Source: Thermoplasmatota archaeon (GTDB lineage Archaea > Thermoplasmatota > JAKEGO01). Taken from it: 64,000 bases of DNA. Numbering within the stretch: position 1 is the stretch's first letter; every line of letters starts with the position of its first letter. Made by a program: the position numbers and the translations under genes. Of the stretch, positions 10,965 through 19,210 are shown piece by piece. Location: positions 62,001 to 126,000 of the forward strand of contig JANQNK010000020.1 of assembly GCA_028279595.1 (NCBI GenBank), written 5' to 3'. The notes beneath the pieces were generated by a model. The model made no database searches. It saw nothing but the letters and a program-made list of their open reading frames with translations, and was not told the DNA's origin.

Positions 10965-10973
10965 GGTGGTGTT

Positions 10974-11342
10974 ATGGGAGAACGGCACATCAACAAACTG
11001 GATGCAAAGCTCGCAACCGTCGGCGTCGACGTTCCGGCGAGGATCGAACTCCTCGGCGATTCGATAGAGCTCGAGAACAGACTGTTCGAATCCCTCAAGC
11101 TGTCGGAGGACCATCCCGAACGGGTCGCTTTCCGAAGGGAGATGTCCGTTCACATGGTCGAACTCCGCCGGGCCCTCTCTGCGGCCGAGGACGAGGTCAG
11201 GGCCGAGGACCTGCTCCTCAAGGGACGGATCCTGAAGAAGGTGCTTTTCATCCTGGACTCAAAGGACGACCTCGGACCGCATCGCGACAACGAGGACGTC
11301 AAGCGATGGATCGACTTCGTCGACAAGATAAAACATGATTGA
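10974..11342 (+). CDS. Small helical protein downstream of pelota, unknown
   Basis: A soluble, charged, largely helical protein of 122 residues (MGERHINKLDAKLATV...). GAGGTGGTG just before ATG 10974 serves as ribosome binding site, and only nine bases separate it from the pelota stop, so the two are probably one operon. No catalytic motif or known fold recognised. A link to ribosome rescue is suggested only by position. Confidence 0.7.
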   Translation: MGERHINKLDAKLATVGVDVPARIELLGDSIELENRLFESLKLSEDHPERVAFRREMSVHMVELRRALSAAEDEVRAEDLLLKGRILKKVLFILDSKDDLGPHRDNEDVKRWIDFVDKIKHD

Positions 11343-11392
11343 CCCCCTTTAGCGATCATTGTGAAGGGTCAGTGAATAAACGATATCGAGCG

Positions 11393-12586
11393 TCAGGCTT
11401 CCCGAGGCGGACCGAGTGTCGCAGCCCTCCGCGCTATCAGGAACACGGCCAGGTGCTCAGGTACGGAGTTCTCACCTGCGTTGAGGACGTGGTCGACACC
11501 CTTCATCCTCATCGAGAACGGCTCCTTCAGATGTAAGGTGACCTCCTCATCGCCGAACGCCACCGCCTGGTCAAGCGGTTCGAACGTCCTGAAGGCGTCG
11601 ATGTCCAGCTCCACCACACGGAGCCCGGTCTTTCCGTGGAGTGATCCAGGCACCCTGATCAGTCGTTTGATATCCGTCGTCACGGGTTCGTCCGCCTCGC
11701 CCATCGCCTCCATGCGGCCGCGTTCGACGACCGCCTTGACGAATGGCATTACTGGGAACCTGTCGGGGAAGATGTCGATGTTCCCGGCGGACAGGTCGTC
11801 CTTCCAGTCCGACGCCAGTCTGTCGAGTATCTGTTCCCCGCTCTTCTTCCCGATTCCCTCGAGCGATGTGATCTCCTTGAGGGCCTCGTCACGCGGAAGG
11901 GACGAGATACGTTCGAGGTCCGCTATCACGGCCCGGGTGATCCGACCGCCCCATCCCGGATGGTCGATCGAGGGAAGCCTGTACGTGAACTTCTCCTTCG
12001 TGTATCGTCCCCGGGTCGTCGAATCGATGGCTATCTTCTTGAGAAGGATGTCGAGGTTCAGTCCGCGACCTGAGATGTAGTCGATGATCTCCCTCCTCGC
12101 TCCCGAGGAGAGCGGCAGGATGTCCGGTCGGGACACGTGGAGATGGTATCCCCGACCGCCCGAGAAGACGAGCCTGACATGCTCCTCCTCGATCCCCAGG
12201 TCGCCGAGGACGAAGTCGTCGAGGAGCTTTGCCATCTCACGGCGTACGGCGGAGAGCATCTCCTCGTAGGTCATCGTCTCGGCTCCGGGAAGGTGGTCCG
12301 AATCCAGATCGAAGATGAGGTCCGCTCCGAGCCAGCCCTTCTCCACCATACGCCTGGCCGAAGGTTCCGTGTAATAGGCCGTGGAGTAGTATGCATGGGC
12401 GGGGACCTCCTTCGAGAAGAACCTGTTGACGTTCTCCGTTGACGAGAACGCCATGTGGCGGACCATGTAGCCTCCACCGAAGAACATGAACCCCCATTCA
12501 CGCCTGCCAAATCGCGGAGGGACCTCGGGATTGTTCCGACCGTAGTGGTCCGAGAATCTCCTCTGCAGGAACTTGATCTCCTCCAT
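11393..12586 (-). CDS. priS: DNA primase small (catalytic) subunit PriS
   Basis: Archaeo-eukaryotic primase of 397 residues that makes RNA/DNA primers for replication. Visible signatures are the catalytic DxD (FDLDSD, D93 and D95), the SGGRGYHLHV nucleotide-binding motif (142-151) and the later third acidic motif (VVELDID). The start at ATG 12586 gives the usual N-terminus (MEEIKFLQRRFSDHYG); the longer upstream frame is an Arg-rich shadow. It begins 11 bases after a small membrane-protein gene on the same strand. The large subunit PriL is not in the window. Confidence 0.93.
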   Translation of the reverse strand: MEEIKFLQRRFSDHYGRNNPEVPPRFGRREWGFMFFGGGYMVRHMAFSSTENVNRFFSKEVPAHAYYSTAYYTEPSARRMVEKGWLGADLIFDLDSDHLPGAETMTYEEMLSAVRREMAKLLDDFVLGDLGIEEEHVRLVFSGGRGYHLHVSRPDILPLSSGARREIIDYISGRGLNLDILLKKIAIDSTTRGRYTKEKFTYRLPSIDHPGWGGRITRAVIADLERISSLPRDEALKEITSLEGIGKKSGEQILDRLASDWKDDLSAGNIDIFPDRFPVMPFVKAVVERGRMEAMGEADEPVTTDIKRLIRVPGSLHGKTGLRVVELDIDAFRTFEPLDQAVAFGDEEVTLHLKEPFSMRMKGVDHVLNAGENSVPEHLAVFLIARRAATLGPPREA

Positions 12587-12597
12587 ACCGATCGCCG

Positions 12598-12822
12598 TCA
12601 GAGTATCCTTTTCAACAGGTCCTCGTCGAGGGCGACGTAGAGCACTATCATCACGACGGCGAGCCCCGTCGATAGGACGGCGAACCACTTCACCTTGTCG
12701 GCAAGGTCCTCGAAGGACACCGCGATGTACACGTACGCCATGACGATCGCGATGAACGTGAATGCAATGCCCCCACTGAGGAAACTGCGCCTGAACGCAG
12801 CCCTCTGTCTGTTCGGTCTCAT
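12598..12822 (-). CDS. Small two-helix membrane protein
   Basis: Seventy-four residues with two hydrophobic segments (about 15-35 and 45-65) after a basic N-terminus (MRPNRQRAAFRRSF). A TATA-like GTTTTATC on the minus strand near 12848 suggests transcription beginning at or just before the ATG. The gene leads directly into priS. No family recognised. Confidence 0.65.
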   Translation of the reverse strand: MRPNRQRAAFRRSFLSGGIAFTFIAIVMAYVYIAVSFEDLADKVKWFAVLSTGLAVVMIVLYVALDEDLLKRIL

Positions 12823-12897
12823 GAACTTACTATTCCTGGCTCAATAGATAAAACTAACTGTAAAGGGAGCCAGTATCTGGACCTTCACAAATGGACC

Positions 12898-13758
12898 TCA
12901 GAGCGTGCCATTTAGGCGTTTGATGACGTCCCGCGCTCCTTGGCCGTAGGTCGGATGGGTCAGGGCCATCTCGATGTTCGCCTCGAGCCATCCCGTCACG
13001 GTCCCCGAGTCGAAGCGGCGACCCTCGAACCTGTAGCCGTAGACGTCCCGCTCCTCGATGATCATGTCGATCGCGTCACTCAGCTGTATCTCCCCGCCGT
13101 GTCCCTCGCCTGTCCTGTCGAACGCGTCGAAGATCTCGGGCGGGAGTATGTACCGTCCTATAAGAGCGAGGTCGGATGCCGCCTCCTCCGCAGGAGGCTT
13201 CTCCACGACGTTGTGGACCTGGTAGAGCCTGTCGTCCATGTGCGTCGCCGTGGCGACGCCGTATCGCGAGATCTCCTCCTTCGGCATCTGCTCGAGCGAT
13301 AGGATCGGAGCATCCAGCTTCCGGTGCATGTCGAGGAGCTGTCCGATGGCGGGCTTCTCGGATACGATGATGTCGTCGGGGAGCATTACAGCGAAGGGTT
13401 CGTTGCCGATGAACTCCCGGGCGTGGTTGATGGCGTCCCCGAGTCCCGCGGGTACCTTCTGGCGGATGTAATGGATGTGCGACATGCATCCGATCTGGAG
13501 GACCTCGTTGAAGTGCTCGTCCTTCTCCTTCTCCTTGAGGTAGAACTCGAGCTCCAGGGACCGGTCGAAGTGGTCCTCTATGGCCTGCTTCCACCGGCTG
13601 GTGATTATGAGGATGTCCTTGATCCCCGCGGCGATGGCCTCCTCCACGACGTACTGTATCGCGGGCTTGTCCACGAGCGGGACCATCTCCTTGGGCAACG
13701 CCTTGGTCGCGGGCAGGAACCTCGTCCCCAGGCCCGCGGCCGGTATGACCGCCTTCAT
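12898..13758 (-). CDS. galU: UTP--glucose-1-phosphate uridylyltransferase
   Basis: Makes UDP-glucose from UTP and glucose-1-phosphate for glycans and glycolipids. The 286-residue product has the nucleotidyltransferase signature GLGTRFLPATKALPKEM near the N-terminus, the sugar-binding VEKP segment, GRYIL and GGEIQLSDAI motifs, all typical of bacterial-type GalU. ATG 13758 is chosen because TTTTATAA (13780-13788) is centred 26 nt upstream, so the message would be leaderless; an ATG four codons earlier is in frame. Confidence 0.93.
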   Translation of the reverse strand: MKAVIPAAGLGTRFLPATKALPKEMVPLVDKPAIQYVVEEAIAAGIKDILIITSRWKQAIEDHFDRSLELEFYLKEKEKDEHFNEVLQIGCMSHIHYIRQKVPAGLGDAINHAREFIGNEPFAVMLPDDIIVSEKPAIGQLLDMHRKLDAPILSLEQMPKEEISRYGVATATHMDDRLYQVHNVVEKPPAEEAASDLALIGRYILPPEIFDAFDRTGEGHGGEIQLSDAIDMIIEERDVYGYRFEGRRFDSGTVTGWLEANIEMALTHPTYGQGARDVIKRLNGTL

Positions 13759-13861
13759 TGTGACTACCAACCAGAAGGGTTATAAAAGCGTTATCCCCGG
13801 ATGCGACGGGACCCTGGCTGCGACGGAATCGTCCCTACTGTCATGAAAGTAAAGTACAGGT

Positions 13862-14452
13862 TCAGATGTCCAGTCCCTCGTCCCTGAGGAACTCGCGCAT
13901 GTCCTTCTCCGTGACCCTCCTGTACTCGTAGAACTCGGTGGGGTCGAACCAGTAGCCCTCCTTCGAGAGGAACTCCTTCTGTTCCTCGAGCAGTCTGAGA
14001 TGGACGACCTCCTCGATGACTATCTTCTCTAGTGCAACGATGAGGTCAAGGTCCTCGGTGTCGTCCAGCATGGCCTGGTAGTGGTCTATGGACCGCCTCT
14101 CGGCGGACATCGCCATGTTGAGGGCGTCCCCGACCGTGGTCCCGCCGAACGACCTGTCGATAGCCGCGCGCTGGAACCGTTTGTTCCGTTCGAACTCCTC
14201 CGTCACCTGGGGGAAGATGGGGATATGCCGGATCTCGATCTCCTCGGGGCGGAAGAACTTGACCTTGTTCTTGAAGGCCTCCCGCATCTCTATGAAGGTG
14301 GCCTTGTGCCTCACCTCATCGCCGGCAAGGGCGACGAACATCTTCTTGACGAGGCCCGGGCCAACGGAGTTGGCCTTGTCGGTGTAGAATGTATAGCCGT
14401 CCTCCTCGAGCTGGATGGCCTCCTCGATCTTTGAAAGCACGTGTTCCTTCAT
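13862..14452 (-). CDS. Ferritin-like (rubrerythrin-type) di-iron protein
   Basis: A 196-residue four-helix protein with ligands arranged as in rubrerythrin/ferritin-like domains: E18xxx-Y, then D-E-V-R-H (about 46-50), a later SAERRSIDHY helix and E-E-V-V-H-L. The rubredoxin-type Cys pair is absent. Probably an oxidative-stress or iron-handling protein. ATG 14452 follows a GAGGGGGCGGGG ribosome-binding region. It is divergent from the ABC ATPase at 14563. Confidence 0.8.
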   Translation of the reverse strand: MKEHVLSKIEEAIQLEEDGYTFYTDKANSVGPGLVKKMFVALAGDEVRHKATFIEMREAFKNKVKFFRPEEIEIRHIPIFPQVTEEFERNKRFQRAAIDRSFGGTTVGDALNMAMSAERRSIDHYQAMLDDTEDLDLIVALEKIVIEEVVHLRLLEEQKEFLSKEGYWFDPTEFYEYRRVTEKDMREFLRDEGLDI

Positions 14453-14562
14453 AGCTGCCCCGCCCCCTCATTGCCCCTGCCATACATAACACTTTTTCCA
14501 TATGCCGCCAGGCGATGTCACCATCCAACTGATTATATATCCTCCGACCGTATCTCCGTTCG

Positions 14563-15531
14563 ATGGACGCGATACGGATAAGGGGACTCCGACGCTCCTT
14601 CGGCGATGTCAAGGCATTGGACGGCCTTGACCTATCGGTGCCGGAGGGCTCGTTCTTCGGTTTCCTCGGTCCGAACGGTGCCGGGAAGACCACCACCATA
14701 GCGGTGCTGTCGACGGTCCTGGTCCCCGACACCGGCAAGGTCTCGGTGAACGGGTACGATCTGGGAAAGGACCCGATCGATGTTCGCCGGTCCATCGGTC
14801 TCATGATCGAGAATCCAGGCTTCTATCCGGACCAGACCGTCCTCGACAACCTCCTGAACCATGCTGCATTCTACAAGTTGAAGAACGCGGAGAAATCCTC
14901 GCGGGGACTCCTGAAGGCCCTGGACCTCTCGAGCGTGAAGAACCGCAAGGCCGGCGGTCTGTCATTCGGGATGCGCAAGAGACTCGCCCTTGCCCAGGCG
15001 CTCCTCACCAGGCCGAAGATACTTCTGCTGGACGAGCCGATGACCGGCCTCGATCCGGAGGGGATAGCCCTCGCCCGGGACCTCCTGAAGGACGCCAACG
15101 AGTCCGGTGCGACGATCTTCATGTCCACTCACATACTGTCCGAGGTGGAGGCAGTCTGCGATCGTGTCGCCATCGTGAGGCGGGGCCGCAACATCGCCCA
15201 GGGCACACCGGCCGAGATCAAGGCCCTGCTTCCCGACGGTGCAGGGCACTTCATCGAGTTCCATGCCGTTATCGGGCGCGAGGGCGTGCCGCGGGAGATC
15301 CACGATATCGGAAGGGTCTCGTTCCATCCCATGGGCTTCGTCCTCCACGGGTTCAAGGGGGCGCCGGAGGATGTCTCGGCAGCGGTGAACGACATCCTGG
15401 TCAGCCACGAGATCAGGGTATCGGGTCTATACCACCGGGTGACCAGCCTGGAGGACGCCTACCTCGACCTCGTTGACGCCAGGTCAAGGAAGGGAAAGGC
15501 CAGGCCGAGGACGAGACGGCCTTCGAAATGA
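14563..15531 (+). CDS. ABC transporter ATP-binding protein, apparently orphan
   Basis: A 322-residue ATPase of the ABC-2 export class: Walker A GPNGAGKTTT, signature LSFGMRKRL (LSxGM variant), Walker B ILLLDEPMTGLDPEG, H-loop STHILSE, then a C-terminal regulatory domain of about 90 residues ending in a basic tail. TATATAT at 14533-14540 is centred 26 nt before ATG 14563. No permease follows; the next gene is a DUF457-like membrane hydrolase. The permease may lie elsewhere. Confidence 0.88.
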   Translation: MDAIRIRGLRRSFGDVKALDGLDLSVPEGSFFGFLGPNGAGKTTTIAVLSTVLVPDTGKVSVNGYDLGKDPIDVRRSIGLMIENPGFYPDQTVLDNLLNHAAFYKLKNAEKSSRGLLKALDLSSVKNRKAGGLSFGMRKRLALAQALLTRPKILLLDEPMTGLDPEGIALARDLLKDANESGATIFMSTHILSEVEAVCDRVAIVRRGRNIAQGTPAEIKALLPDGAGHFIEFHAVIGREGVPREIHDIGRVSFHPMGFVLHGFKGAPEDVSAAVNDILVSHEIRVSGLYHRVTSLEDAYLDLVDARSRKGKARPRTRRPSK

Positions 15532-15592
15532 TCGACAGGTACCTCTTCTTCAGATAACAATCGTTTTATTCCAGTAACCTTCATTCCGGCCG

Positions 15593-16150
15593 ATGTTCCC
15601 GCTCGGGCACCTCGGCATCACACTCGGCATCGCCATCGCCCTGGTCAAGGTACGGCCGACCCTCGAACGGCGGCTGGACCTGCGATTCGTGCTTTTCGGT
15701 GCGATACTGCCCGACGTCATCGACAAGTTGTTCGGACACGTGATCCTCGCGGGAACCCTCGACAACGGACGTCTGGTCGGTCACTCGGCGCTTTTCGCCA
15801 TCGTCTTCCTTGCCGTCGGGATCCTGATCGCATCGGACCGACTGACCTCGATCGGGTTCGCATCCGGTGTCCATCTCGGTCTGGACCTGATGTGGTACCT
15901 GCCTTCGACCCTTTTCTGGCCCGCATATGGGTTCGGATTCCCCGCCGAGGACTTCGAGGTCTACGACTGGTTCGCGACACTGGTCAGGGACCCTGTCGTC
16001 CAGGCCGGCGAGGTGATCGGCGGCATCATCCTACTCTGGTTCGTCCTCCGGCATGGTCTCTACAGGATCGATCGGATACGGGAATTCCTGTTCAGGGGCG
16101 TCCTGGTCAGACAGCGACCTCGGCCGCGTACCAGAAGTAGATCAGCATGA
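15593..16150 (+). CDS. Membrane-bound metal-dependent hydrolase (YdjM/DUF457 family)
   Basis: About 185 residues with four to five membrane helices and the family's polar pattern: HLGITLG at the N-terminus, GAILPDVIDK, GHS and a later HLGLDLMWYLP. The His and Asp residues are the presumed metal ligands. Substrate unknown. The 3' end overlaps the stop region of the convergent gene at 16107 by 44 bases, and the last Arg-rich residues may be little constrained. Confidence 0.8.
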   Translation: MFPLGHLGITLGIAIALVKVRPTLERRLDLRFVLFGAILPDVIDKLFGHVILAGTLDNGRLVGHSALFAIVFLAVGILIASDRLTSIGFASGVHLGLDLMWYLPSTLFWPAYGFGFPAEDFEVYDWFATLVRDPVVQAGEVIGGIILLWFVLRHGLYRIDRIREFLFRGVLVRQRPRPRTRSRSA

Positions 16151-18107
16151 GACCGGCGATCATCATCACGATGCCGCTCACCCTCTCGATGGTCTTCATG
16201 TGCTTCTTCATGAAGTCAATGATCTTGGTCCTCGAACCGGCTATCAGTGCGGTGAACGTCACCATCAGCACGCCCATCCCGAGGCCGTAGAGGAGGACGA
16301 CCATGAAGCCTGCGAAGATGCCGCCCTGGGCGATCCCCACCGTCAGAATGAGGATGAAGAGCGGTGCGACACATGCCGAGGATGCGGCCGCGTAGACCAA
16401 CCCGTATGTGAACAGACCGAAGGCTCCCTGCTCCTCCGAGTCGAGCTTCACGTCCTTCCCGGTGACCCTGGACAATCCCTTCTCGGCCGTCTCCTTGGAG
16501 ACGAAACCGCCTGTCAAGCCCTTGATCATCTGGTAGATCTTGCCGGCGATATCCTTCAATGGAGTGGTGATGTAGTGGAACGGGATGTCGATGTCCCGGA
16601 ACATGGCGAAACCGAAGGCGAGGATCATGAGACCCATCACTAGGCCGATGTAGCCGAGATAACCGAATATGAAGTATCCGAATATTCCCACTATCAATCC
16701 AATTATGCCGAAGAACAGAAACATACCCATCGCAGGAATGGTCCCTTGGATGGCGCCGCGTCTCATCGCCCTCCTGATGTCCGCCTCCTCCTCGTCCTTC
16801 GAGTCCATCGTTACGTAGTAGGACATATAGGCTGGCATGAGCGGGTAGGCGCACGGTGAGAAGAACGTCACCATCCCCGCAACGAAGGCGAGGCCGAAGA
16901 CACCGAGGGAGACGACCGCCTGCCTTTCAGCTCGCCCCTCCTTTACCTTGTCGATCTCCTCGCTGAGCTTATCGGCGTCGGCGTGGCTGCTCTTGAACGT
17001 GACATATCCCTCTTTGTCGATTATGAAGTAGGTCGGATACAGGTCGACACTGTATTCCACGGTGACCTCTGGATCTATCTGACCGAAGACCCACTCCGCC
17101 CCTACCTCCTCCTTGAGGTCGCGAAGGTCGGACCTTTCCTGCGATCCTTCGACATCGCTCACTGATAGGATGACGATGTCATCCCCGTACTTCTCGTAGA
17201 CCTCCTTGAGGTGAGGCATCCCCTTCCGACAGCCGGGACAATCGGCGAACATGAAGTCCAATACGACGATCTTCTCTCCCCTGTAATCGCTGAGGTTGAC
17301 CCTGTCCCCGTCAAGCGTCCTGATCTGGAAGTCGGGCGCCCTCTCGACCGCGAAGAGCGGCCATATGACGAAGACACCTATCAAGAGTACCACGACGGCG
17401 ATGGCGCCTATCGTCAGGGGAGTCCTTCTCCTGTCGATGAAGTCCATGAATCCCGGTGACGTCCCAGCACCTGCCACGGGTGCAGCGGGTTTCGGTTCCT
17501 CCTCGGGCATTGGAACGGGTTCCTCCTTGACCGGTGGGGTCTCAACGGGCGTCGGTTCGACGACCGGTTCCGGTTTGGGTTCGGGTGCAGGTCTCAAGGT
17601 AGGCGCTTCGACCGGTGCACCGGTAATGTGCGGCGGCGGAGGCAGCTTGCCCTGCTCCCTCTGGATGTGGGGCGGGGGCGGTGGAGAACCCGGGGGTTGC
17701 ACCGGCGGTGCCTCCTTTACCGGTTCTGGTGCCGGCGGCGGAGCCTCCTTCACCGGCTCGGGCGTTGTGGCAGCCTTCGCTGGCTCGGGTGGTGCCGGCG
17801 GCTCCGGAGGTGGAGCGACCTTTGCCGGTTCTGGCGGTGGCGGCGTCGATGTGGCCTTTGCGGGCTCTGGCACGCTCTCGACCTTCGGGGTTGGAGGTGG
17901 GACCGTACCACGGCCGCCTTCAGACATCATCTTGCCGAGCTTCGCCTTGATCCACTGGGCTCCGGTGGTCCCGACCGGCCTTATCATGGCCAGGTCCAGG
18001 ACGTCCGCCTTCTGAAGGTCCTCCACTGTCGTGTAACCAGCCAGGACTAGAGCGTCTGCAGCCTCCCGGTCTATGGCCAGGACCTCCATCAAGTCTTCTG
18101 CCCTCAA
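16107..18107 (-). CDS. HhH domain + Pro-rich linker + TlpA-like thioredoxin + CcdA/DsbD membrane domain
   Basis: A 666-residue fusion. Residues 1-62 look like a helix-hairpin-helix/SAM-like domain (TTVEDLQKADVLDLAMI). Residues 70-215 are Pro/Glu/Ala-rich with PPPPHI repeats. A single membrane helix (230-252) leads to a TlpA/ResA-like thioredoxin domain with CPGC at 290-293. From about 400 to 666 is a CcdA/DsbD-beta transmembrane electron carrier with Cys419 (FFSPCAYPL) and Cys579 (SSACVAP). It likely moves reducing power from cytoplasmic thioredoxin to the external thioredoxin domain for disulfide reduction or cytochrome maturation. The cytoplasmic HhH part is unusual; its target is unknown. 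Confidence 0.88.
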   Translation of the reverse strand: MRAEDLMEVLAIDREAADALVLAGYTTVEDLQKADVLDLAMIRPVGTTGAQWIKAKLGKMMSEGGRGTVPPPTPKVESVPEPAKATSTPPPPEPAKVAPPPEPPAPPEPAKAATTPEPVKEAPPPAPEPVKEAPPVQPPGSPPPPPHIQREQGKLPPPPHITGAPVEAPTLRPAPEPKPEPVVEPTPVETPPVKEEPVPMPEEEPKPAAPVAGAGTSPGFMDFIDRRRTPLTIGAIAVVVLLIGVFVIWPLFAVERAPDFQIRTLDGDRVNLSDYRGEKIVVLDFMFADCPGCRKGMPHLKEVYEKYGDDIVILSVSDVEGSQERSDLRDLKEEVGAEWVFGQIDPEVTVEYSVDLYPTYFIIDKEGYVTFKSSHADADKLSEEIDKVKEGRAERQAVVSLGVFGLAFVAGMVTFFSPCAYPLMPAYMSYYVTMDSKDEEEADIRRAMRRGAIQGTIPAMGMFLFFGIIGLIVGIFGYFIFGYLGYIGLVMGLMILAFGFAMFRDIDIPFHYITTPLKDIAGKIYQMIKGLTGGFVSKETAEKGLSRVTGKDVKLDSEEQGAFGLFTYGLVYAAASSACVAPLFILILTVGIAQGGIFAGFMVVLLYGLGMGVLMVTFTALIAGSRTKIIDFMKKHMKTIERVSGIVMMIAGLMLIYFWYAAEVAV

Positions 18108-18164
18108 GACATCACTGCGGCTAGGTAAGGTACAATCTTTAAAAACCTTTTTCCGAAGGAGGTC

Positions 18165-19046
18165 TCAGTTCTCGGTCCTCCGGGTGACCTTGATGAGCCC
18201 CTTCCGGTGGGCCAGATAAAGTCCTGCCGGAATGGCGATCAGTATGAGCAGGACCAAGAACGGCCTGTCCTCCACGATGTTCCCGTCTTCGCTCGAACCA
18301 CCTCGTTCCATGGCCACCTTATCGGAGATCGAAACCCTCTTCAGGGAGACCTCGTAGACAGGCCTGTCATGGGTCCCTCTCAGCGACGCGGGTAGCGGAG
18401 CTGTGTTGTTGGCGTCGGTGTCGGTCCAGACCTGTGCCATCTCTCGTACATGGTTCAGTCCCTCGACGACCACTCCGAAGACAGTATACCCGTTCTCCGG
18501 GGGTGTCCTGTTCTGTCTCTCGGCATGGTCGAGCTGGTGCTGGGGGCCGTCGCAGATGTAGAACTGGCTCTCGGCGGAGTCGGGATCCACACTTCGAGCC
18601 ATTCCGACCGCACCATCCACATGTGTCAATTCGGGGTGCGGTTCCAGGTCGACGGTCTCGCCACTACCGTCATTTAAAGGATCGTTGGCGTCCGGGTCGC
18701 CACCCTGGCAGACGAAATCGTCGATTATCCTGTGGAAGATCGTACCATCGTAGAATCCACGCTCAGCCAGCTTGATGAAGTTCTCGGTGTGCCTCGGAGC
18801 CCTGAACTCGTAGAGCTCGAATACGATGGTTCCGTCCACCCAGTCGGGATTGAGGAGCTTGAAGTTGTTCAGCGGATCGTCATAATCAGGCCTTGTGAGC
18901 GTATACCTGACCTCGAGTGTGGCATACCTGTTCTCCCACCAGATCCCGTCGCTTTCCTCCACCTTTCGCTCCGAGGTTGCCGCTGCTGGCATGGCCAGCG
19001 AGCACAGGACAAGGATAGCCATCGCCAGTGCTGGCGTTCGGAGCAT
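18165..19046 (-). CDS. Extracytoplasmic cyclophilin-type peptidyl-prolyl isomerase, membrane anchored
   Basis: A folding helper that isomerises Xaa-Pro bonds outside the cell. The 293-residue protein has a signal peptide (about 1-24, ending AAAT), a cyclophilin domain with HTENFIKLAERGFYDGTIFHR, DFVCQGGDP, ESQFYIC and NGYTVFG, and a C-terminal membrane helix (about 265-283) with a basic tail. It carries acidic insertions between the core motifs (DANDPLNDGSGE). A second, cytoplasmic cyclophilin lies at 57859-58320. Confidence 0.9.
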   Translation of the reverse strand: MLRTPALAMAILVLCSLAMPAAATSERKVEESDGIWWENRYATLEVRYTLTRPDYDDPLNNFKLLNPDWVDGTIVFELYEFRAPRHTENFIKLAERGFYDGTIFHRIIDDFVCQGGDPDANDPLNDGSGETVDLEPHPELTHVDGAVGMARSVDPDSAESQFYICDGPQHQLDHAERQNRTPPENGYTVFGVVVEGLNHVREMAQVWTDTDANNTAPLPASLRGTHDRPVYEVSLKRVSISDKVAMERGGSSEDGNIVEDRPFLVLLILIAIPAGLYLAHRKGLIKVTRRTEN

Positions 19047-19210
19047 GGACCATCATTTCACCGAGATTACTTAAACATAATGGGAACCACGCCAAATTCA
19101 GATACTGTATGACATTGATGATGAAAGTCTCTATGATGCATGGGTACCCAGCTCACGATTAGCTCAGAGAGCGACAACACCCTTTTGTAATGATGTAGCG
19201 ATTCGAAATC

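Noticed and set aside
19105..19190. TGATGA-like boxes suggesting a C/D box small RNA between the cyclophilin and mtaD genes
   Set aside because: No convincing D box (CUGA) at the right spacing and no terminal stem.
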